From Erythrobacter sp. YT30 (lineage in GTDB: Bacteria; Pseudomonadota; Alphaproteobacteria; Sphingomonadales; Sphingomonadaceae): a DNA stretch of 64,000 nt. The notes under the pieces are model-generated. The model did not search any database and was not told the DNA's origin. It saw only the letters and a program-made list of their open reading frames with translations. Positions 43,310 through 52,075 of the stretch are shown here, in pieces (position 1 is the first letter of the stretch; each line of letters opens with the position of its first letter). A program made the translations under genes and the position numbers. Where the stretch lies: NCBI RefSeq assembly GCF_001542875.1, contig NZ_LMAF01000002.1, positions 643,501-707,500 on the forward strand, read 5' to 3'.

Positions 43310-43962
43310 TGAGCGAGGCAATCGGCTGGACCCGCGATCACATGGCCGCTCGCGCTGCGAAGGAGCTGCGCGATGGCTACTACGTCAACCTTGGCATTGG
43401 TATTCCGACGCTTGTCGCCAACCACATCCCTGATGGCATGCATGTAACGCTGCAATCGGAAAACGGAATGCTGGGTATTGGTCCCTTCCCTTATGATGAC
43501 GAAGTTGATCCCGACCTTATCAACGCAGGCAAGCAAACGATCAGCGAGCTACCGCACAGCGCCTATTTCGACAGCGCCACCAGCTTTGCCATGATCCGTG
43601 GCGGACATATCGATCTGACTGTTCTTGGCGCGATGGAAGTGGCCGAGAACGGCGATATCGCCAACTGGATGATCCCGGGCAAAATGATCAAAGGCATGGG
43701 CGGCGCGATGGATCTGGTTGCGGGTGTTAAAAAAATCATCGTGGTGATGGATCACAATTCGAAAGCCGGTGATCCGAAATTCATCCCCGCGTGCACATTG
43801 CCGCTCACGGGTAAAAATGTGGTAGACATGATTATCACCAATCTCGGCGTGTTCCATCGGCCTGACAAGTCATCGAAGTTCCGCCTGATCGAGCTTGCAC
43901 CGGGCGTAACAGTGGACGAGGTCGCTGCGAAGACAACGGCCGACTACGAGGTCGCTCTCTAA
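43309..43962 (+). CDS. scoB: 3-oxoacid CoA-transferase subunit B
   Basis: Catalytic beta subunit of 217 residues. The active-site Glu is E51 in [13 protein letters not shown], the motif that forms the glutamyl-CoA intermediate; [35 protein letters not shown] and [19 protein letters not shown] follow as in the family. It overlaps scoA by one base, a typical coupled heterodimer pair. Together they support acetoacetate or ketone-body use, or polyhydroxybutyrate turnover. Confidence 0.95.
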   Translation: MSEAIGWTRDHMAARAAKELRDGYYVNLGIGIPTLVANHIPDGMHVTLQSENGMLGIGPFPYDDEVDPDLINAGKQTISELPHSAYFDSATSFAMIRGGHIDLTVLGAMEVAENGDIANWMIPGKMIKGMGGAMDLVAGVKKIIVVMDHNSKAGDPKFIPACTLPLTGKNVVDMIITNLGVFHRPDKSSKFRLIELAPGVTVDEVAAKTTADYEVAL

Positions 43963-44021
43963 GGCATTCGCTCATCAAGAGGGCTTCACACGCGGCGATT
44001 GCATGCGCTACCACCACCGGC

Positions 44022-44492
44022 GTGGGATCGCTCTATTTCTTCAAGTTTCTCCATTACCTGGGGATCATCCTTCTTGCCGGGAACATCACAGTCACGGCAG
44101 TTTGGAAGGTCTTCGCTGATCGCAATGGCGATTGGCGGATTATCCAGTTTGGCCAGCGTTTGGTCACCGGCACGGATTTCGGACTCACAATACCCGGCAT
44201 TATCCTCACCATGGTTGGCGGTTATGGCTCGCTATGGGTGATGGGCTATAAACTGAACGAACCCGCATGGCTTTTGTGGAGCCAGGTGCTGTTCGTCATT
44301 GCTGGGTGCATATGGCTCTTCATACTCGTGCCGATCCAGATCAAGCAGGCGCGGCTCGCCAACGCCTTCACATCGCAAGACGGTGTCACAAGCGAATACC
44401 GCCGTCTCTCACGCCGATGGATCACATGGGGCCTCATCAGCACAGTGCCGCTATGCGCGGTTTTGTGGCTGATGGTGGCAAAGCCGCTTTAG
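44022..44492 (+). CDS. DUF2269 family membrane protein
   Basis: Protein of 156 residues with four hydrophobic helices (FFKFLHYLGIILLAGNITVT; DFGLTIPGIILTMVGGYGSL; LLWSQVLFVIAGCIWLFILV; WITWGLISTVPLCAVLWLMV) separated by short charged loops such as QIKQARLANAF. This layout matches DUF2269, of unknown function. The start is GTG at 44022 with no strong Shine-Dalgarno. It lies 59 bases after scoB and 109 before the GbsR-like regulator, so operon membership is unclear. Confidence 0.75.
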   Translation: MGSLYFFKFLHYLGIILLAGNITVTAVWKVFADRNGDWRIIQFGQRLVTGTDFGLTIPGIILTMVGGYGSLWVMGYKLNEPAWLLWSQVLFVIAGCIWLFILVPIQIKQARLANAFTSQDGVTSEYRRLSRRWITWGLISTVPLCAVLWLMVAKPL

Positions 44493-44562
44493 CCAGGTGC
44501 AGATATAGATTTCAGTCAGGAAATCATCCTCCCATCCAGATCACACTTGCCAATTCCGACTA

Positions 44563-44580
44563 TTTCTGTAATTTCAGAAA
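44563..44580. promoter_or_regulatory. Putative operator of the GbsR/MarR-like regulator
   Basis: TTTCTGTAATTTCAGAAA, arms TTTCTG and CAGAAA around a 6-base centre, ends 22 bases before the GTG of the regulator. A related 18-base site at 45202-45219 lies in the next gene. Confidence 0.55.
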
Positions 44581-44601
44581 TTAATGGAAACGAGGTGATT
44601 C

Positions 44602-45147
44602 GTGAGCAAGTTGCTCGACATACCCGAAGTGCGATCCTTCATCCTACACTGGGGGGAGATGGGCACCGAGTGGGGTGTGAACCGCTCCGTCGCCCAGGTT
44701 CATGCGCTGCTTTATCTTAGCGATCGCCCGCTTCACGCTGAAGAAATTTGCGAAGCCCTGGCGCTTGCGAGATCCAACGTTTCAACCGGGCTCAAAGAAT
44801 TACAAAGCTATCAGATCGTTCGCCGCGTCCATGTCGAAGGCGATCGGCGCGATCACTTTGTTGCAGAGACCGATCTTTGGGAGATGCTAATGAAGCTCGC
44901 TGCAGAGCGTAAGCGGCGCGAGTTTGATCCCACTATCCAGTTTCTCGGCGAATTGGCCGAAAGCGTGAATGGCCGTGAAGACGTGCCAACGCATGTGCGC
45001 GAGCGGATCGGCCGGATGCACGAGTTCATCGGCACACTGACAGGCTGGTACGCTGATGTGCGCAACCTGCCCAAGCCGACGCTGGTGCGCCTGATGAAGC
45101 TCGGCCGCGGGATCGCGCGGTTTCTTCCCGGCAAGTCCACGGACTGA
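44602..45147 (+). CDS. GbsR/MarR family transcriptional regulator
   Basis: DNA-binding protein of 181 residues with a winged helix: WGVNRSVAQVHALLYLSDRP then LHAEEICEALALARSNVSTG and LKELQSYQIVRRVHVEGDRR. The GbsR-like architecture has the MarR-type wHTH at the N-terminus and a helical C-terminus (residues 95-181). Members of the family often sense choline or other ligands; no ligand is implied here. GTG start at 44602 follows GAGGTG. A palindrome in front of it and a similar site in the next gene suggest autoregulation. The two membrane proteins that follow may be targets. Confidence 0.85.
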   Translation: MSKLLDIPEVRSFILHWGEMGTEWGVNRSVAQVHALLYLSDRPLHAEEICEALALARSNVSTGLKELQSYQIVRRVHVEGDRRDHFVAETDLWEMLMKLAAERKRREFDPTIQFLGELAESVNGREDVPTHVRERIGRMHEFIGTLTGWYADVRNLPKPTLVRLMKLGRGIARFLPGKSTD

Positions 45148-45173
45148 TTCTCTGACTTAGAAGGAGACTGAAA

Positions 45174-45698
45174 ATGATGATCGAAACTCCGCGAGCCGGT
45201 ATTTCACAAATTCCAGAAATAACGGAAAGATTAGGCATATGGCATTTCGGAGCATCCGCTCTCTGGGGCGTAGCGACCGGAACCGCTGCAATGATCCTTG
45301 GGCTCTCGATCATAAATAGCCCGGAACTCCAACTTGCGGACATTGGCGGCGCTATGATGTTCTTCGCCTTTTTTGTGTCCCTCTTTTTCCTGGCGGCCAT
45401 GCTGGCGGTGGGCCTGCCGCTTACCTTTGTCCTGCGGCTGCTCAGGCTTGAGAATGCCGCGCTTTATGCAGCATGTGGCGCAGCGGTGGGCTTCATCATG
45501 CTGGCGGTGCTTTTTGAGCTTCCTCAGAGCATGTCGCCTCAAAGCTTTCTCGGGCCAGTATCCGGCGCGCTGGCTGGCTTTGCCACAGCATTGAGGTGGG
45601 GGAGATGGCGCGAGCAAACCACTCTCCAGCTGGACCAGAGAGCCGATGAGATTGCGTCAGCCAAACGCACGAACCCAATCCACGATTTGATCCACTGA
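45174..45698 (+). CDS. Hypothetical membrane protein
   Basis: Unrecognised protein of 174 residues with four hydrophobic helices (HFGASALWGVATGTAAMILG; GAMMFFAFFVSLFFLAAMLA; AALYAACGAAVGFIMLAVLF; FLGPVSGALAGFATAL). The N-terminal 22 residues and C-terminal 30 are hydrophilic. The ATG at 45174 (or 45177) follows AGAAGGAG. A putative operator lies inside its first codons (45202-45219), so a later start or an internal operator is possible. It lies 26 bases after the regulator gene and is probably co-transcribed. Confidence 0.7.
   Translation: MMIETPRAGISQIPEITERLGIWHFGASALWGVATGTAAMILGLSIINSPELQLADIGGAMMFFAFFVSLFFLAAMLAVGLPLTFVLRLLRLENAALYAACGAAVGFIMLAVLFELPQSMSPQSFLGPVSGALAGFATALRWGRWREQTTLQLDQRADEIASAKRTNPIHDLIH
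45202..45219. promoter_or_regulatory. Second copy of the GbsR-like operator motif
   Basis: TTTCACAAATTCCAGAAA matches the upstream site at 14 of 18 positions, keeping the TTTC and AGAAA ends. It is inside the start of the 174-residue membrane protein gene. Confidence 0.4.
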
Positions 45699-45767
45699 AA
45701 AGAAGAACCCGAACTGCAAGGCCATCCTCGTCAGCTTCGGTCACTACAGAAAAAACAGGAGTGAATA

Positions 45768-46160
45768 ATGTACGATATCGGTTCTTATCTCGCCTATCTC
45801 GCAATCAGCATCGGGTTGACCATCTGGGTAGCCCAGACCCTCTCTAAAAACGGTCTGGTGTTCCTGATCGAATGCTTTGGCCATGACGAAACTCTGGCCA
45901 AATCGACCAATCATCTGCTGGTCGTCGGATTTTATCTCGTCAATCTTGGCTGGATTTTGCTAACCTTGCGTTTTGGCAATCCGCCTGAAACCGCCGTCGA
46001 AGCAATCCGGTTTCTCTCCGGGAAAATCGGCGTAGTTGTTGTGGCACTTGGCCTCATGCACTTCTTCAACATGAACGCGATCGCCAAGTTCGGTCGCAAA
46101 GTCGGCAGCTGGTTCCGCGAGGAACAATGGGCTGCAAAAGCGGCAGGCGAAGAAGCCTGA
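45768..46160 (+). CDS. Hypothetical membrane protein
   Basis: Protein of 130 residues with three hydrophobic helices (SYLAYLAISIGLTIWVAQTL; HLLVVGFYLVNLGWILLTL; GVVVVALGLMHFFNMNA) and a basic C-terminus. The His/Asn pattern LMHFFNMNAIAKFGRK could be functional but is not a motif I know. An AGGAGTGA precedes the ATG. It lies 69 bases after the previous membrane protein gene and is convergent with metK. It is possibly controlled by the same regulator (inference). Confidence 0.72.
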   Translation: MYDIGSYLAYLAISIGLTIWVAQTLSKNGLVFLIECFGHDETLAKSTNHLLVVGFYLVNLGWILLTLRFGNPPETAVEAIRFLSGKIGVVVVALGLMHFFNMNAIAKFGRKVGSWFREEQWAAKAAGEEA

Positions 46161-46215
46161 AGCTCCGAAGGGCGGCTGCCTCCCATTGGGCAGTCGCCAA
46201 TCCTCCATCTTGATC

Positions 46216-47466
46216 TTACCCGGCCAAAACCGCCTTCAAATCATCGACCAGATCGGTCCGCTCCCAAGGGAAGAAATCGCCGTCCGCCGTTCGGCCAAAG
46301 TGCCCATAAGCAGCGCTTTTGCGATAGATGGGCTTGTTCAATCCCAAATGTTCGCGAATGCCGCGCGGGGTCAGACCACCCAATTTTCCAATACCTTTGA
46401 TCGCGTCTTCAACCGCTGCGTCAGTGACGCCATCTGCCGCCGTGCCGTGAGTGTCGACATAAAGCGACAAGGGCTCCGATACGCCAATGGCATAGGCAAT
46501 CTGGATCGTGCAGCGCCTCGCCAAGCCAGCCGCAACGACATTCTTTGCAAGATACCGGGTGATGTAGGCAGCGCTGCGATCAACCTTGGTCGGATCTTTG
46601 CCGCTAAATGCGCCCCCGCCATGCGGCGATGCGCCGCCATAAGTGTCGACGATGATCTTGCGCCCCGTGAGGCCAGCATCGCCATCCGGTCCGCCAATTT
46701 CGAATGCACCCGTCGGGTTAATATGCCACGCGGTCTCGCCATTGATGAAGCCTTTAGGAAGGATCTTCGTCACCACGCCTTTGACGTAGGATTTAAGCTC
46801 CGCCTCTTTATTGCCCTCATGATATCCAGCGGCGTGCTGCGTCGACACCACAATCGCAGTGCATCCCACGGGCTTACCATTTTCGTAGCGCAAAGTGACC
46901 TGGCTCTTCGCGTCGGGCTCCAGGAAAGGCGCGGCGCCTGATTTGCGGTCAGCTGCGAGTTGTTCAAGGATCTTGTGGCTGTAGTCGAGTGTTGCCGGCA
47001 TCAGGTCGGGCGTTTCGTCGCAGGCAAAACCGAACATAATGCCTTGGTCGCCCGCGCCTTCATCCTTGTTTGATCCAGCGTCTCCCGCATCGACGCCCAT
47101 TGCGATTTCGGAAGACTGGCCGTGAAGGTGGTTTTCGAAAACAAGCGTTTCCCAATGGAAGCCTGACTGCTCATAGCCAATTTCGGCCACAGTCCGGCGG
47201 ACGGCGCTTTCAATCTCATCGCGCGCGCCGGGTGCCCAGTAATTGTTGTATTTCCACTCATCGCGACTGAGATCGTACATCGGCTTGCAGCGGATTTCGC
47301 CGGATAGGACCACGCGCTGCGTTGTCGTCATCGTCTCGCATGCTACGCGTGCTTCGGGATCTTTGGCGAGCATCAAATCAACGATCGCGTCGGAAATCTG
47401 GTCGGAGACTTTGTCCGGATGCCCTTCAGAAACGCTTTCAGATGTGAACAGATAATCGCTGCGCAT
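46216..47466 (-). CDS. metK: S-adenosylmethionine synthase
   Basis: Makes SAM from methionine and ATP. The 416-residue protein starts [20 protein letters not shown] (H16 in the ATP loop), has [12 protein letters not shown] in the centre and the phosphate-binding [19 protein letters not shown] near residue 290. It is about 30 residues longer than E. coli MetK, as in many alphaproteobacteria. It follows lnt on the minus strand with a 75-base gap that holds a palindrome resembling SahR/MetJ-type operators. It may be the last gene of the cluster. Confidence 0.97.
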   Translation of the reverse strand: MRSDYLFTSESVSEGHPDKVSDQISDAIVDLMLAKDPEARVACETMTTTQRVVLSGEIRCKPMYDLSRDEWKYNNYWAPGARDEIESAVRRTVAEIGYEQSGFHWETLVFENHLHGQSSEIAMGVDAGDAGSNKDEGAGDQGIMFGFACDETPDLMPATLDYSHKILEQLAADRKSGAAPFLEPDAKSQVTLRYENGKPVGCTAIVVSTQHAAGYHEGNKEAELKSYVKGVVTKILPKGFINGETAWHINPTGAFEIGGPDGDAGLTGRKIIVDTYGGASPHGGGAFSGKDPTKVDRSAAYITRYLAKNVVAAGLARRCTIQIAYAIGVSEPLSLYVDTHGTAADGVTDAAVEDAIKGIGKLGGLTPRGIREHLGLNKPIYRKSAAYGHFGRTADGDFFPWERTDLVDDLKAVLAG

Positions 47467-47508
47467 GGATGCTCCTGAAGAATGCAGTCGGGGAATGGTT
47501 TCCGGTAC

Positions 47509-47530
47509 GATATAAGGAAACCTTTATGTC
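47509..47530. promoter_or_regulatory. Palindromic site upstream of metK
   Basis: Near-palindrome GATATAAGG-AAAC-CTTTATGTC, 42 bases before the metK ATG. Its shape resembles operators of methionine-cycle regulators such as SahR (family knowledge from memory; not verified). A GGTTTCC/GGAAACC pair also spans this region. Confidence 0.4.
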
Positions 47531-47541
47531 GCGGCGAAGCA

Positions 47542-49206
47542 CTAGCTGCGGGTTTCACGCAGCGCAAGCAGTCTTGGCATGCCGAGCCCTGCGAGCAGAA
47601 AAATCACGGCCCAACCAAGCGTCAGAACATGCCCCAATCTCGCAAAAAGCGTCGGTGCTTTCACCTTGGGTATAAAGCCATCGAGACGGCCGGCCTCGCC
47701 CGTGGGAACAGACTGGCGGACTACTCCACTCGCATCGATAACGGCGCTGATCCCGGTCGTAGTGGAGCGCAGAACAGGCAGCCCTTCTTCGATCGCTCGC
47801 AGCCTGGCTTGGGCGAGGTGCTGAGGTGGACCCCAGGCACCAAACCAACCATCATTGGAAGGATTGAAGATGTAATCAGGCCGATTGTTGCGATCAGCAA
47901 CTTCGCCTGGAAAGACAATTTCATAGCAGATCTGAATGCCAGCCTTGCCCAGAGCTCCGAGGTCCAGCGTTTGCGGTCCTGGACCCGGATCATAGTCGAT
48001 TGTGCCCGCAGTCAGACGATCAAGACCTATCGGCTCGAGTGCCCATGATAGGGGAAGGTATTCGCCATAAGGCACAAGATGCGCCTTGGCATAGTGGTGC
48101 GTAATCTCGCCCTCACCGTTAAGACCAAGAACCGAATTGCGCGCGGTAACAGCTGTCGGAAAACCTCCAGCGCCCTTGCCGATATCAAGGTTGACTACGC
48201 CCGTCAGAAGCGTCGATTTTGGCCCGATGACAGAGCCAATCCGGCGGCGGGCTAATTCAGGATCAGCGCCCGCGGTAAGCTGCGCATAATAGCGCTGCGG
48301 ATAGCCATCCTCGAGGTAATCGGGGATTGCGCTTTCCGGCCAAAGCACCAATCGCTCCTCTTCATTGCCGGGCAGCGTCAGATCAGTGATACGCTGAAAT
48401 TGTTCTTCAAACTTGGAGCCGTCATTCATTTCATTTTGCGGGATGAGTGGCTGGACAAGAGCATAGCGAACATCGGTTTCGTCTTGCTGAGACATCACGG
48501 GCAGCACCATCCCCGCTACGATAAGAGCGCCGTAACCAGCGCGCGCCAGCCATGGTCGGCGGGCGCTCCCTGCTGCAAGGAGGCAAGCAATTAAAACCAC
48601 CAAACCAGACAGCGCGTAAGTGCCGAGCCATGGCAAAAGTGCAGCGATCCCGCCGGTGTTCCAATTGCCGAGGGCGATTAGTCCCAAAGGTGGCCAAGGG
48701 TAGCCAGTAAAGGCCCACCCGCGCACCCATTCCGTGATAGTCCACGCTCCGGCAAGCAGCAGACCGTAGGCCAAAACTCCCGTCCTCTCGCCGATCAGTT
48801 TTTGGCTCAACAGATGCGCTGCCACAACCGCAATCGCAGGATAAACGGCGAGGTAAATGCAAAGGAGGGGTACGGCAATCCAGCCCAGAAATTCGGGCAT
48901 CTTCGCCTGATAAGTGAAAGCGGTGGCAATCCAGTTGTTCGCGAGCGTCAGATGCGCCCATCCAAAAAAGTAACCCCGCCATAAGGCGGCTTTCCAATTG
49001 GGTGCAGCATGCCAGTGAAGGATAGCTAGCGCCAATGCGGGCAAGGCAATCCACCAGGCGTGCAGCGGCGGATAGCCGCAGGCGGTTATCAATCCGAGGA
49101 TGATCGACGTGAGTTTAGGCCAAGCTTTCGCCAGCTCGACAATCTTACCGAGCGGATTACGCGCCTGCGAAGGGTTCATTGCGGTCAAACCCCCGCGGGA
49201 GTTCAT
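47542..49206 (-). CDS. lnt: Apolipoprotein N-acyltransferase
   Basis: Adds the third acyl chain to lipoproteins at the inner membrane. About 554 residues: six or so N-terminal helices, then a nitrilase domain with the catalytic triad E291 (VLWPESAIP), K374 (HYAKAHLVPYGEYLP) and C427 (GIQICYEIVFP). The segment NPSNDGWFGAWGPPQHLAQA is family specific. Start is uncertain: ATG at 49206 lies 3 bases after the DUF4167 stop (coupled), ATG at 49179 is also possible. It lies between DUF4167 and metK. Confidence 0.95.
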   Translation of the reverse strand: MNSRGGLTAMNPSQARNPLGKIVELAKAWPKLTSIILGLITACGYPPLHAWWIALPALALAILHWHAAPNWKAALWRGYFFGWAHLTLANNWIATAFTYQAKMPEFLGWIAVPLLCIYLAVYPAIAVVAAHLLSQKLIGERTGVLAYGLLLAGAWTITEWVRGWAFTGYPWPPLGLIALGNWNTGGIAALLPWLGTYALSGLVVLIACLLAAGSARRPWLARAGYGALIVAGMVLPVMSQQDETDVRYALVQPLIPQNEMNDGSKFEEQFQRITDLTLPGNEEERLVLWPESAIPDYLEDGYPQRYYAQLTAGADPELARRRIGSVIGPKSTLLTGVVNLDIGKGAGGFPTAVTARNSVLGLNGEGEITHHYAKAHLVPYGEYLPLSWALEPIGLDRLTAGTIDYDPGPGPQTLDLGALGKAGIQICYEIVFPGEVADRNNRPDYIFNPSNDGWFGAWGPPQHLAQARLRAIEEGLPVLRSTTTGISAVIDASGVVRQSVPTGEAGRLDGFIPKVKAPTLFARLGHVLTLGWAVIFLLAGLGMPRLLALRETRS

Positions 49207-49209
49207 CGA

Positions 49210-49839
49210 TTAGCCGACTGCCTCAAGGCTATCGTCTTTATCCCCATCGGTGCTGTCATCTGAACCGATAGCAGGAGGCAGGACCGACTGATCAATCTCT
49301 GCAGGTGCATCGTCCGACTTGGCTTCGCTGCGCTTGCGACGGGGAGCCCGGCCTTCGCCGCGTCCTTCGCCTCTGGGTTTGCGCGTGCGGCGCTTGGGCT
49401 CTTCGCTCTCTTCTGAAGCGCTTTCGCCTTCGCTTGCGGCTTCGCCTTCGTTGCCGACTTCGCCTTCGGTGACATTCTCATTGTCATCGCGGCGCGAACG
49501 GGACCGGCGATTGCTGCTGCGACGGCGATTGCCACCATCTTCGCCGTCATCGCTGTCGTCGCCCGATTGATCACGCTCTTCATTGCGCTTTGCGCGCGCT
49601 TCTTCCTGGCGGGCCTTGTTATCGGCGATAACGCGGAAATAGTGATCGGCGAATTGCAGGTAGTATTCTGCCTGCACCCTGTCGCCATTATGCTGCGCGT
49701 CTTGAGCCAGTTTTTTGTACTTATCGAGCAATTGCGGTGCATTGCCCCGCGCGCGGCTATCAATCCGGTTTTGACTGTTTGCGCCGCCCTGATTGCGATT
49801 CCCGCGACCGCGGCGACGATTGTTACGATTGTTATTCAA
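49210..49839 (-). CDS. DUF4167 family protein, Arg-rich
   Basis: Protein of 209 residues. The N-terminus is Asn/Arg/Gly-rich (NNNRNNRRRGRGNRNQGG), then the DUF4167 core DKYKKLAQDAQHNGDRVQAE YYLQFADHYFRVI, then long low-complexity acidic and Arg-rich tails. This looks like an RNA-binding or disordered protein; function is not established. The start is TTG at 49839, consistent with the family N-terminus but with a weak ribosome-binding site. It follows prmC by 226 bases and runs into lnt with a 3-base gap. Confidence 0.88.
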   Translation of the reverse strand: MNNNRNNRRRGRGNRNQGGANSQNRIDSRARGNAPQLLDKYKKLAQDAQHNGDRVQAEYYLQFADHYFRVIADNKARQEEARAKRNEERDQSGDDSDDGEDGGNRRRSSNRRSRSRRDDNENVTEGEVGNEGEAASEGESASEESEEPKRRTRKPRGEGRGEGRAPRRKRSEAKSDDAPAEIDQSVLPPAIGSDDSTDGDKDDSLEAVG

Positions 49840-50065
49840 GGAAAACGTTCCCTATCAGCGGCCCTGCGTCACATTATGAGCGTTACAAGGCCTTCACTCT
49901 CCAAACAGAGCAGACTCCGCGCTGCAATCAAGCCGAGGGCAAGCCCTGACGGCTATTCTGAGCGAAATTTGGAGCTTGGTTCAACGATTTGCGCCCTTCG
50001 CAAGTCGTGACCGATTCCTAGCTAGCGAGCGAAATCGGGTTTGCCAAGCCCTAGAGCACAAATCG

Positions 50066-50905
50066 TTAGGAAAGGATGAGGACGCGCGGCCTGTTTGCAA
50101 GGTCATGTCGCAATTGCACCTCAAAACCCGCATCATAGGCGAGTTTTGTAACCGCATCGGATTGCAAATGCCCGATTTCGAACAACGCGACGCCGTTATT
50201 TTCCATCAATGCACGCAGTTGGGGGATAAGGACGCGGTAGTCGTCAAGCCCGTCGGCGCCAGCAAAGAGGGCCGATGCGGGTTCGTAATTGCGCACATCT
50301 GGATCAAGCCTGGCTGACGTTTCGACATAGGGCGGGTTGCAGAGGATGAGATCAAACGCGCCAATGTCGTCGCTCCAGCCCGGCATGCTCCAGTCGGCCT
50401 CACGAAACGCCCACGCGGTCGCTAGATTGAGTTCTCCAGCAGCCTGTAGGGTAATGGCATTTTCCCCGGCGATTTCGATGGCCTCTGATGACGCGTCGAC
50501 CCCGACACCCGACGCCTTGGGTTTTTCGCACAGAATGGTGAGCAAAAGCGCGCCAGATCCGACACCCAAATCCAAAACCCTTTTGGCATCGGGACAGATC
50601 TCCAAGGCAGCCTCAATCAGCACTTCACTATCCCCGCGAGGGATCAATACTCCCGGCGCGATATTGAAACGCCGACCGTAAAACTCCGTCCAGCCGGTGA
50701 TGTAGGCGATGGGTTCATGGTTCAGGCGTCGCTCGATAAGACCGGAAAACCCTTGAGGCGAAGGCTTGTCTGCAAATCGCAGCAGCATCTCTGAGCGCGT
50801 CACGTTGAGCGCGTGCGCCATCAGCAGTTGAGCATCGAGGCGCGCGGTATCGGAGGTAGCCGCTAGTTGTTCGGCACCAGCGCGCAGAGCGTCTGCAACC
50901 TTCAT
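50066..50905 (-). CDS. prmC: Release factor N5-glutamine methyltransferase
   Basis: Methylates the Gln of the GGQ motif in RF1 and RF2, here most likely the adjacent prfA product. The 279-residue protein has the N-terminal helical domain, the SAM motif [11 protein letters not shown] at 111-121 and the NPPY motif at 190-193 (LCNPPYVE) that positions the glutamine amide. The gene overlaps prfA by 4 bases (ATGA), a classic coupled pair. Confidence 0.96.
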   Translation of the reverse strand: MKVADALRAGAEQLAATSDTARLDAQLLMAHALNVTRSEMLLRFADKPSPQGFSGLIERRLNHEPIAYITGWTEFYGRRFNIAPGVLIPRGDSEVLIEAALEICPDAKRVLDLGVGSGALLLTILCEKPKASGVGVDASSEAIEIAGENAITLQAAGELNLATAWAFREADWSMPGWSDDIGAFDLILCNPPYVETSARLDPDVRNYEPASALFAGADGLDDYRVLIPQLRALMENNGVALFEIGHLQSDAVTKLAYDAGFEVQLRHDLANRPRVLILS

Positions 50906-51969
50906 TCGGCAAGCGCTGCCAGTCGTTTGGCCTCATCCTCGGAAATAAGCGCATCCACCATCTCGGTAAGACCCGGCCCTGCCAGCACTTCTTCTAGCTT
51001 ATGCAAAGTGAGCCCGATGCGGTGATCGGTCACGCGACCTTGCGGGAAATTGTATGTGCGGATGCGTTCAGAGCGGTCACCCGATCCCACCATCGCCTTC
51101 CTCGCTTCGGCCTCTGCACCCTGGGCCTCGTCACGCATTTTCTCATAGAGCCGAGCGCGCAGTACCTGCATGGCTTTCGCGCGGTTCTTGATCTGGCTGC
51201 GCTCATCTTGTTGCATCACGACAAGGCCGGTGGGCAAATGGGTAATGCGCACCGCGCTATCGGTGGTGTTGACGTGCTGGCCGCCTGCGCCGCTCGCGCG
51301 GTAAGTGTCGATTTTGAGGTCATTTTGGTCGATTTGTACATCGACTTCATCAGGCTCAGGCAGAACTGCAACAGTCGCGGCAGACGTATGAATTCGTCCG
51401 CCGCTCTCAGTGATAGGTACGCGCTGAACACGGTGGACGCCGCTTTCGAATTTGAGCTTTGCAAAAACACCTTGGCCGGTCACGTTGGCGACAATTTCCT
51501 TGAACCCGCCCACTTCGGAAGCGTTCATGCTGACAGGTTCCACCCGCCAGCCATTCTCCTGAGCGAAGCGTTCGTACATTCGGTAAAGGTCGCCTGCAAA
51601 CAAAGCCGCTTCATCGCCGCCCGTACCGGCCCGGATTTCGAGCATTGCGGGTTTGCTATCAGCGGCATCGCGGGGGAGTAGTGCAATAGCGAGCGCGCGT
51701 TCTTTCTGAGGCAAGGCGGCGCGCAGCTCAGCAAGCTCCTCTTCCGCCATCGCCTTCATTTCCGGATCATCGAGCATTTCCTCGAGGCCGGTTATTTCCT
51801 CGCGAATGGCCTTTACCTCGGCAGCGGTTTTGGCGACCGGCTCAAGCTCAGCGTAATCGCGCGAGGCCTGCACGAATTCGTCGCCCTCAAGCGTGCCCGA
51901 CGCCATGCGCGCTTCAAGCTCGGCAAAGCGATTGGCTATCTGATCAAGGCGTTCGGGTGGGATTTGCAT
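50902..51969 (-). CDS. prfA: Peptide chain release factor 1
   Basis: Decodes UAA and UAG and triggers peptide release. The 355-residue protein has the catalytic GGQ at 229-231 ([18 protein letters not shown]) and the stop-codon recognition motif P-I-T at 185-187, PxT class as in RF1. Both domains are intact. It precedes prmC with a 4-base overlap. Upstream, between hisS and prfA, lies a pair of hairpin repeats. Confidence 0.98.
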   Translation of the reverse strand: MQIPPERLDQIANRFAELEARMASGTLEGDEFVQASRDYAELEPVAKTAAEVKAIREEITGLEEMLDDPEMKAMAEEELAELRAALPQKERALAIALLPRDAADSKPAMLEIRAGTGGDEAALFAGDLYRMYERFAQENGWRVEPVSMNASEVGGFKEIVANVTGQGVFAKLKFESGVHRVQRVPITESGGRIHTSAATVAVLPEPDEVDVQIDQNDLKIDTYRASGAGGQHVNTTDSAVRITHLPTGLVVMQQDERSQIKNRAKAMQVLRARLYEKMRDEAQGAEAEARKAMVGSGDRSERIRTYNFPQGRVTDHRIGLTLHKLEEVLAGPGLTEMVDALISEDEAKRLAALAE

Positions 51970-51983
51970 TGCTTAATCTCTAA

Positions 51984-52070
51984 TTGTCATTCCCGCGAAG
52001 GCGGGAATCCAAGTAATTGACGCGACTGTCGTTGAAGGCAGCTGGATCCCCGCCTTCGCGGGGATGACAA
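51984..52070. repeat. Inverted pair of 28-base hairpin repeats
   Basis: Unit A (51984-52011) and unit B (52043-52070) are reverse complements at 26 of 28 positions. Each unit alone folds into a short hairpin, ATTCCCGC-GAAG-GCGGGAAT in A and its equivalent ATCCCCGC-CTTC-GCGGGGAT in B, and both differences preserve the pairing. It resembles the dispersed REP-like intergenic repeats common in sphingomonads; located between prfA and hisS. Confidence 0.85.
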
Positions 52071-52075
52071 GGGGG

